From the NCBI GenBank assembly GCA_008931825.1, contig QXVZ01007564.1, positions 3,246 to 25,351 of the forward strand: a stretch of 22,106 nucleotides of DNA. Direction: 5' to 3'. Each line of letters starts with the position of its first letter. Position 1 is the stretch's first letter. Positions 20,001 to 22,106 of the stretch are shown one piece after another. Origin of the DNA: Phallusia fumigata (taxonomy: Eukaryota; Chordata; Ascidiacea; Phlebobranchia; Ascidiidae). The notes below the pieces were generated by a model, which was given only the letters and a program-made list of their open reading frames with translations, ran no database searches and was not told the origin of the DNA. The position numbers and the translations under genes were made by a program.

Positions 20001-21717
20001 ATATAACTAAACTGGTCCGAATTGTTCAGTATTCTCAAAATAAAATGTCCAGTACCTAATAATATCTTCAATTTCCTTCTGCAGAGAAGTGCAACCCCAC
20101 CTTGAACGAGCATTTCCGATCTTGCGCCGCTCCTTGTGACGCAACTTGCAAGGAACCGCTGAAGCCCTGTTCATTGCAGAAGAGATGCACCCCTAGATGT
20201 GCTTGCTACCCGAAATACGTTCGGAACAACAAGAACGTCTGCGTCCCGGCTAGTACATGTCCCAGTAAGTGTTGCTTTTATGTTCGATGGTTTTATTTAC
20301 AACAAATGCTTGTTTATTCAATTCTAAGCGATTTATCAGTTGCTACCTACGTCCAGCAGGGTTGGCAAGCATTTTTGTCCCGAATTTGTCGTTTTTCATC
20401 TTGTCTTATTTGAAATGTCTCATACAAGTTTGTACCCCTTTCAGTCCTTAGTGTGGTAATATGGAAATCATTTGGCACTCATTTGATACACAAAAGACGG
20501 AGTTCAGATACATTCGTAACACTTCGGAATTTAAGTTGATAATAATTGCTGTAAGCTGTAAGGTTTTATTCTTCTGAGTTCAGTGTTCCATTTGTATTCG
20601 TGCAATGCGATATTGTTGCTCATCCTTGACGTACAACTTCCAAAATCAAAACCTAAAAATTTTTAAAATGCCGATTATCAATGGAACCTTAACTGCATTT
20701 GTCTTCGATCACGCTAATTGCCAAGACATTTAAAAGGGGACTTGTATATAGAAGCTACGTTGTATTGCAAACGTTTCGACCATCGCTGCTGTTAATCATC
20801 AGTGCTAAATGAAAAGAAACTTAAAACGTGCGTTGTACACGTAAGTGATCTAAAAGGGAAACCGTGATGTATTTATCAATGCTCTGCAACCTTTTTTCAC
20901 TTAAGCCGCACTTTTAAAAATTCGACTCCGGTTGCGGAGCATTGTAATTGAAGTTATTATCTGGCTGTTATCTTAATTGTTAACCAGCTGTTATGTTTTT
21001 AATTAAACTCGATACAGTTAACAACAGCAATCATTTCCTGTCGCAGAGTGCCCGAACAACCAAGTTTACAAGTCCTGTGTAAACTGCGTCCCGAAATGCC
21101 CAGGTCCGATTGTACTTCCCACAGTGTGTTTGCAGAATGCGCTGACGATTTATCCCTGCACGGGCAAATGCACTTGCCCATTTGGATTGTTCTTGAACAA
21201 CAGTGGACGTTGTGTTGCCATCGGACAATGTCCGTTAGTGAAAGGTGGGTTTGACTTTTTTGCTGTTAATACGTAAGGTACATTCTGTGCAATTGTACCC
21301 CTAGAAAAAGTAAAAGAAAACATTGTTATATAGCAGGGGTGATTGGCAGACTGCGGCTCGCCTACATGTTTTTTGTAGCTCCTTCATAGTAATATCCCAA
21401 ATTGATAAAACAGTTGTCACCCCATATTTGAAGTTTGCATGGTTTATAGTATCTACATTGACACTACTGTACCAGCTGATTTTGCGGCTCGCTGGGGTTT
21501 GTAGTTTCCACAAGTGATTTTTTCATTGAACAAGTTTGCCCACCCCGGCCTGCTACAAATAGAATTTATAAAGCCTCATATGAAGTGTAGAATTTAGGAG
21601 AATCGCCTCTGTCAAGTATTGTGTTGATGCTTTGAAATTGAATACAATGTACCTAACCACCTAATATGTATTTTTACGATCTAGCTTTTTACCCTGTGTG
21701 TGTTTTTTTCAGGATAA
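10957..21717 (+). CDS. Secreted multi-domain cysteine-rich protein: 10 TIL domains and 4 eight-cysteine CPPGVP/CGGC modules (16 exons)
   Basis: This spans from the start codon to the predicted stop; the exons are listed separately. Joined exons give about 816 residues: a signal peptide, then domains in the order TIL-TIL-X-TIL-TIL-TIL-X-TIL-X-TIL-X-TIL-TIL-TIL, where X is the 8-cysteine module. Every internal exon has a GT donor, a length divisible by 3 and 1-1 phase, and each carries one complete domain, which strongly supports the model. TIL domains are compact 10-Cys folds found in serine-protease inhibitors and in mucin-like or matrix proteins. No VWD, EGF or transmembrane segment is seen, so it is most likely an extracellular inhibitor or structural matrix protein. 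Tandem duplication built part of it (exons 8-9 resemble 10-11). The N at 13338 lies in intron 3, so further exons could be missing there. The C-terminus depends on use of the last splice site. Confidence 0.85.
11504..11704 (+). CDS. TIL gene exon 2: TIL domain 1 (divergent)
   Basis: Phase 1-1, 201 nt, donor A|GTAAGT. All ten TIL cysteines are present, beginning at Trp-Cys-Lys-Ser-Asn-Gln and ending in Ala-Leu-Cys-Pro. The C5-C6 loop is Pro-Ala-Val. A few residues precede the first cysteine, unlike other exons, because the acceptor lies further upstream. The acceptor tttccacag at 11503 is preferred; the cag ending at 11515 is in the same frame and would remove four residues. Most diverged from the exon 6/7/9/11 group. 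Confidence 0.75.
11733..11946. mobile_element. hAT-type MITE with target duplication, in intron 2
   Basis: A 214-bp element with ends CAGTTGTTCCCAATC and (reverse complement of right end) CAGTGATTCCCAACC. The flanking 8-mers gtctgtga (11725-11732) and gtctatga (11947-11954) match at 7 of 8 positions, a good hAT target-site duplication. The interior is the reverse complement of the 8834-9018 copy in parts (ggggaggaattt, tagttaag). It inserted into intron 2 close to the donor of exon 2. Confidence 0.75.
12410..12580 (+). CDS. TIL gene exon 3: TIL domain 2
   Basis: Acceptor tctctttag, donor C|GTAAGT, 171 nt, phase 1-1. Ten cysteines are present, starting Cys-Pro-Gly-Asn-Gln-Val-Tyr-Tyr. The C5-C6 loop is Thr-Thr-Val and the Cys-Ala-Cys-Pro core is intact. 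It has one extra residue between C2 and C3 and between C6 and C7 compared with the exon 7 type. Confidence 0.85.
12785..12882 (-). repeat. tRNA-derived SINE-like fragment in intron 3
   Basis: Read on the minus strand it contains GCCGAACGGTTAGCGCG, which resembles the A box of Leu/Ser tRNAs, an anticodon-arm-like hairpin (CCTTG paired with CAAGG), and a degenerate B box, GGGATCTAATCCTG. It lacks tRNA-quality arms and is followed by non-tRNA sequence, so a SINE or tRNA pseudogene is more likely than a functional tRNA. Confidence 0.5.
13338..13338. other. Assembly gap (single N) in intron 3
   Basis: The single N lies between exon 3 and exon 4. The Ns at 2823 and 5241 hide longer missing stretches or joins, so this one may too. 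Exons 3 and 4 join in frame as they stand, but a missing symmetric exon would not be noticed. Confidence 0.6.
13511..13666 (+). CDS. TIL gene exon 4: eight-cysteine CPPGVP/CGGC module 1
   Basis: Acceptor caatttttag, donor G|GTAAGT, 156 nt, phase 1-1. It opens with Pro-Cys-Pro-Pro-Gly-Val-Pro and contains Asp-Pro-Cys, then Asn-Tyr-Cys-Gly-Gly-Cys-Asn. The cysteine spacing is C-x8-C-x4-C-x4-C-x7-C-x4-C-x2-C-x13-C, two residues shorter before the last Cys than in the other three modules. It is the most divergent of the four. I do not recognise it as a named family; CGGC-containing modules of this look occur in invertebrate extracellular proteins. Confidence 0.85.
14178..14342 (+). CDS. TIL gene exon 5: TIL domain 3
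   Basis: Acceptor gctgttgcag, donor C|GTAAGT, 165 nt, phase 1-1. Begins Asp-Cys-Pro-Ala-Asn-Gln-Ile and has ten cysteines. The C5-C6 loop is Arg-Gln-Ala, unlike the Pro-Ala-Ile/Val of its neighbours. C7-C8 is Cys-Gly-Cys rather than Cys-Ala-Cys. Confidence 0.88.
14465..14663. mobile_element. Decayed hAT-type MITE in intron 5
   Basis: The left end cagcggcctaactatcc aligns with the left end of the 16638-16928 copy; the right end reads cccctg (CAGGGGTTCTC on the other strand). Inner segments (aaacaaaattcccc, tgcaaacacaaaa) match the right half of the same copy. No target duplication is left. Confidence 0.5.
14775..14933 (+). CDS. TIL gene exon 6: TIL domain 4
   Basis: Acceptor tatgttacag, donor G|GTAAGG, 159 nt, phase 1-1. 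Ten cysteines. Belongs to the closely related group (exons 6, 7, 9, 11) sharing Asn-Gln-Ile-Tyr-Tyr-Ser and Cys-Lys-Pro-Cys-Gln-Ser-Thr-Cys. The C5-C6 loop is Pro-Ala-Ile. Confidence 0.92.
15332..15490 (+). CDS. TIL gene exon 7: TIL domain 5
   Basis: Acceptor tcaccttcag, donor G|GTAAGA, 159 nt, phase 1-1. Ten cysteines in textbook TIL spacing. The C5-C6 loop is Pro-Ala-Val. Contains Pro-Lys-Gly-Leu-Thr-Leu-Lys-Gly-Lys after the Cys-Ala-Cys core, shared with exons 9 and 11. Confidence 0.92.
15620..15720 (-). repeat. Possible tRNA-derived SINE remnant in intron 7
   Basis: On the minus strand, GCTAACTCGATAAGTG followed about 15 nt later by GGGTTCGAATTG resembles tRNA A and B boxes. The arms do not fold convincingly, so this is only a weak SINE or tRNA-relic call. 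Confidence 0.3.
16020..16181 (+). CDS. TIL gene exon 8: eight-cysteine CPPGVP/CGGC module 2
   Basis: Acceptor tcttaacag, donor G|GTAAGT, 162 nt, phase 1-1. Same module as exon 4 with spacing C-x8-C-x4-C-x4-C-x7-C-x4-C-x2-C-x15-C. It differs from exon 10 by only three residues, and the last 62 nt of the exon plus 10 nt of intron are identical to exon 10. Confidence 0.92.
16380..16547 (+). CDS. TIL gene exon 9: TIL domain 6 (shifted splice acceptor)
   Basis: Ten-cysteine TIL domain nearly identical to exon 11 except in the C5-C6 loop (Pro-Ala-Ile). Where exon 11 has the acceptor ttccag|aatgcg, this copy reads ttgccaaaatgcg, so the AG is gone. The next AG (ttgtatag, 16378-16379), behind a T-rich stretch, lies 9 nt upstream of the ancestral junction and keeps the frame, adding Val-Leu-Pro-Lys in place of a single Glu. 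With it the exon is 168 nt, phase 1-1, donor G|GTAATA. Confidence 0.8.
16638..16928. mobile_element. hAT-type MITE in intron 9
   Basis: The left end is CAGGGGTTCCCAACC. The right end is gggaaaccccccta, whose reverse complement TAGGGGGGTTTCCC is an imperfect match. The interior resembles the 14465-14663 copy. No clear target duplication; boundaries good to a few bases. Confidence 0.6.
17009..17170 (+). CDS. TIL gene exon 10: eight-cysteine CPPGVP/CGGC module 3
   Basis: Acceptor gtccttgtag, donor G|GTAAGT, 162 nt, phase 1-1. A recent duplicate of exon 8: 51 of 54 residues are identical, and the upstream intron also keeps similarity (aacactcgatgtggctccat against agactcgattcggctccac). It supports duplication of an [8-Cys module + TIL] pair. 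Confidence 0.92.
17746..17904 (+). CDS. TIL gene exon 11: TIL domain 7
   Basis: Acceptor ttcattccag, donor G|GTAATT, 159 nt, phase 1-1. Duplicate partner of exon 9: Asn-Gln-Ile-Tyr-Tyr-Ser through Asn-Pro-His-Pro-Val-Cys is identical. The loop between C5 and C6 is Thr-Leu-Asp instead of Pro-Ala-Ile. By analogy with Ascaris-type TIL inhibitors, whose P1 residue sits in the middle of this loop, P1 would be Leu, suiting chymotrypsin- or elastase-like targets. Inhibitory activity is not shown by sequence alone. Confidence 0.92.
18044..18214. mobile_element. hAT-type MITE in intron 11
   Basis: The left end is catggttttaaatcc; the reverse complement of the right end is CAGTGGTGCCGAACC. The interior (tatagttaagttattcatga, ggggaaatgaataaa) follows the 8834-9018 copy. 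Terminal repeats are degraded and no target duplication is visible. Confidence 0.55.
18215..18812. other. Rest of intron 11, nothing recognised
   Basis: About 600 nt with no domain exon and no recognisable element. An accidental open frame (18299-18529) has no cysteine-rich motif and no suitable splice sites. Confidence 0.5.
18813..18974 (+). CDS. TIL gene exon 12: eight-cysteine CPPGVP/CGGC module 4
   Basis: Acceptor gacgattcag, donor C|GTAAGT, 162 nt, phase 1-1. Same eight-cysteine spacing as exons 8 and 10, with Arg-Ala-Asn-Tyr-Cys-Gly-Gly-Cys-Asn-Ala as in exon 4, so it is intermediate between module 1 and the 2/3 pair. Confidence 0.92.
19267..19443 (+). CDS. TIL gene exon 13: TIL domain 8 (long C5-C6 loop subtype)
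   Basis: Acceptor gttttatag, donor A|GTAAGT, 177 nt, phase 1-1. Ten cysteines, but the start is Cys-Arg-Ala-Ser-Leu-Asn-Glu-Gln-Phe instead of the CPxNQ type, C2-C3-C4 read Cys-Ala-Pro-Pro-Cys-Asp-Ala-Thr-Cys, and the C5-C6 loop is five residues (Ser-Leu-Gln-Glu-Arg) instead of three. Forms a pair with exon 14. TIL domains in vertebrate mucin-like proteins also tend to begin with Asn-Glu-x-Phe/Tyr. Confidence 0.9.
19733..19860 (+). pseudogene. Fossil copy of the exon 14 acceptor region inside intron 13
   Basis: This segment parallels 19966-20092, the intron end and exon 14 start. Aligned landmarks include caaaattt, aacc(c/a)agggtaa, (a/c)ggtcc, gttcagt and cttctgc(g/a)gagaagtgc. The acceptor has changed from CAG to CGG at 19849-19851, and beyond gagaagtgcg the coding similarity is lost. 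It looks like the left edge of a former TIL exon whose body was deleted or has decayed. Confidence 0.65.
20085..20264 (+). CDS. TIL gene exon 14: TIL domain 9 (long C5-C6 loop subtype)
   Basis: Acceptor tccttctgcag, donor A|GTAAGT, 180 nt, phase 1-1. Ten cysteines, with Leu-Asn-Glu-His-Phe-Arg-Ser-Cys and a five-residue C5-C6 loop (Ser-Leu-Gln-Lys-Arg). Close paralogue of exon 13. Basic residues in the loop would suit a trypsin-like target if it inhibits at all. Confidence 0.9.
20265..21046. other. Intron 14, only one short inverted repeat seen
   Basis: About 780 nt with no exon-like open frame carrying cysteines. It contains the short inverted repeat at 20877-20944, listed separately. Confidence 0.5.
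20877..20944. repeat. Short inverted repeat (mini-MITE or hairpin)
   Basis: Arms CAATGCTCTGCAACC (20877-20891) and GGTTGCGGAGCATTG (20930-20944) are complementary at 14 of 15 positions, with a 38-nt loop. It could be a very short deletion derivative of a hAT-like element. Confidence 0.55.
21047..21244 (+). CDS. TIL gene exon 15: TIL domain 10 (extended C5-C6 loop)
   Basis: Acceptor cctgtcgcag, donor G|GTGGGT, 198 nt, phase 1-1. Begins Lys-Cys-Pro-Asn-Asn-Gln-Val-Tyr. Ten cysteines, but the stretch between C5 and C6 is nine residues (Leu-Gln-Asn-Ala-Leu-Thr-Ile-Tyr-Pro), far longer than in the other domains. After C10 the exon adds Pro-Leu-Val-Lys. If the donor is not used, the frame continues into the intron and stops at 21274-21276. 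Confidence 0.88.
21334..21552. mobile_element. hAT-type MITE in the last intron
   Basis: The left end TAGCAGGGGTGATTGGCAG and the reverse complement of the right end, TAGCAGGCCGGGGTGGGC, are imperfect inverted repeats. The interior has two gcggctcgc motifs, common near hAT ends. The flanking 8-mers match poorly. A different subfamily from the GTTCCCAACC copies. Confidence 0.6.
21713..21717 (+). CDS. TIL gene exon 16: terminal codon and stop
   Basis: The acceptor tgtgtttttttcag has a strong T-rich tract. Joining to exon 15 completes a Gly codon (G|GA) and reads TAA immediately, so only one amino acid and the stop are coded here; the rest would be 3' UTR. The phase match with exon 15 and the quality of the acceptor support use of this exon. 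No AATAAA is visible before the right edge, so the transcript end is unknown. Confidence 0.6.
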
Positions 21718-22106
21718 TCGCCTTCCGAGCAGGAATACCAAGCGACTTATGGAAACCCATTTTTTCATCGCCCTTGTGTGTTTATCCCCCGTTTTTACTT
21801 TGTCGTTGTGTATAATCGCAATACAACACCATACACCGAATGCGTGGCGTCCTTCCACGAGCAAACATCGCGCACAATGCGGTGAAAACAAATCTCGGGC
21901 GTCCGCACAGCCATCGCGGGATTTAGACAAACTGCCGAAAACGCCAGAGAACATTCCTTTCCATTGCGTGGGTGGCGATCCCCACAGAAAGCCACACCCA
22001 CGCCACGCCAGGCCTTTCTCCTCACTTCACAAGGCTGTGACCACAAAAGCTTACTGTCTCCTCACGACGTTTTGTTTGCGGATAACCTGTCGTCGCTCAG
22101 CCGAGC
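21718..22106. other. Presumed 3' UTR and downstream flank, no gene recognised
   Basis: More GC-rich than the preceding introns, especially from about 21840. Open frames on the minus strand (about 80 codons) show no recognisable motif. It may be 3' UTR or the edge of another gene or element beyond the window. Confidence 0.4.

Noticed and set aside
21709..22046. Two overlapping minus-strand open frames at the right edge
   Set aside because: No recognisable motif and mutually exclusive frames; the higher GC content alone explains the lack of stops.

Overview
The window reads as animal nuclear DNA. It has AT-rich non-coding sequence, short GT-AG introns, several non-autonomous hAT-type elements, tRNA-derived SINE-like pieces and single-N assembly gaps. 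A compact invertebrate deuterostome, possibly a tunicate such as Ciona, would fit the gene families, short introns and signs of unmerged haplotypes. That assignment is an inference; nothing here proves the species.

Region 1 (1-5746, minus strand) is a tandem array of short-chain dehydrogenases of the 17-beta-hydroxysteroid dehydrogenase 3/12 (very-long-chain 3-oxoacyl-CoA reductase) type. All copies lack introns where they can be read. Copy 1 runs off the left edge (363-1). Copy 2 (3256-2457) is interrupted by a single N that hides about 146 nt. Copy 3 (4844-3906) is complete at 312 residues. A fourth start (5317-5242) stops at another N and lies in a roughly 0.5 kb near-duplicate of the copy 3 upstream region, which is most simply an unmerged second haplotype.

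Region 2 (5747-about 10890) is about 5 kb with no gene I can support. It holds hAT-like MITE pieces, a short A-rich tandem repeat and a small palindromic cluster.

Region 3 (10957-21717, plus strand) is one multi-exon gene that I reconstructed exon by exon. A TATA box and a signal-peptide exon are followed by 14 cysteine-rich domain exons and a tiny last exon that supplies the stop. Every internal exon is a multiple of 3 nt and starts and ends in phase 1, the signature of exon shuffling. Ten exons encode 10-cysteine TIL (trypsin-inhibitor-like) domains. Four encode an 8-cysteine module with CPPGVP and CGGC motifs that I cannot name. The order is TIL-TIL-X-TIL-TIL-TIL-X-TIL-X-TIL-X-TIL-TIL-TIL. 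The predicted protein is about 816 residues, secreted, with no other domain; a protease inhibitor or extracellular matrix role is inferred.

The gene shows recent internal duplication (exons 8-9 against 10-11), a near-copy pair that differs most in the expected inhibitor loop, a lost splice acceptor apparently rescued by an in-frame AG 9 nt upstream, and the fossil of a dead exon in intron 13. Its introns carry several hAT-type MITEs.
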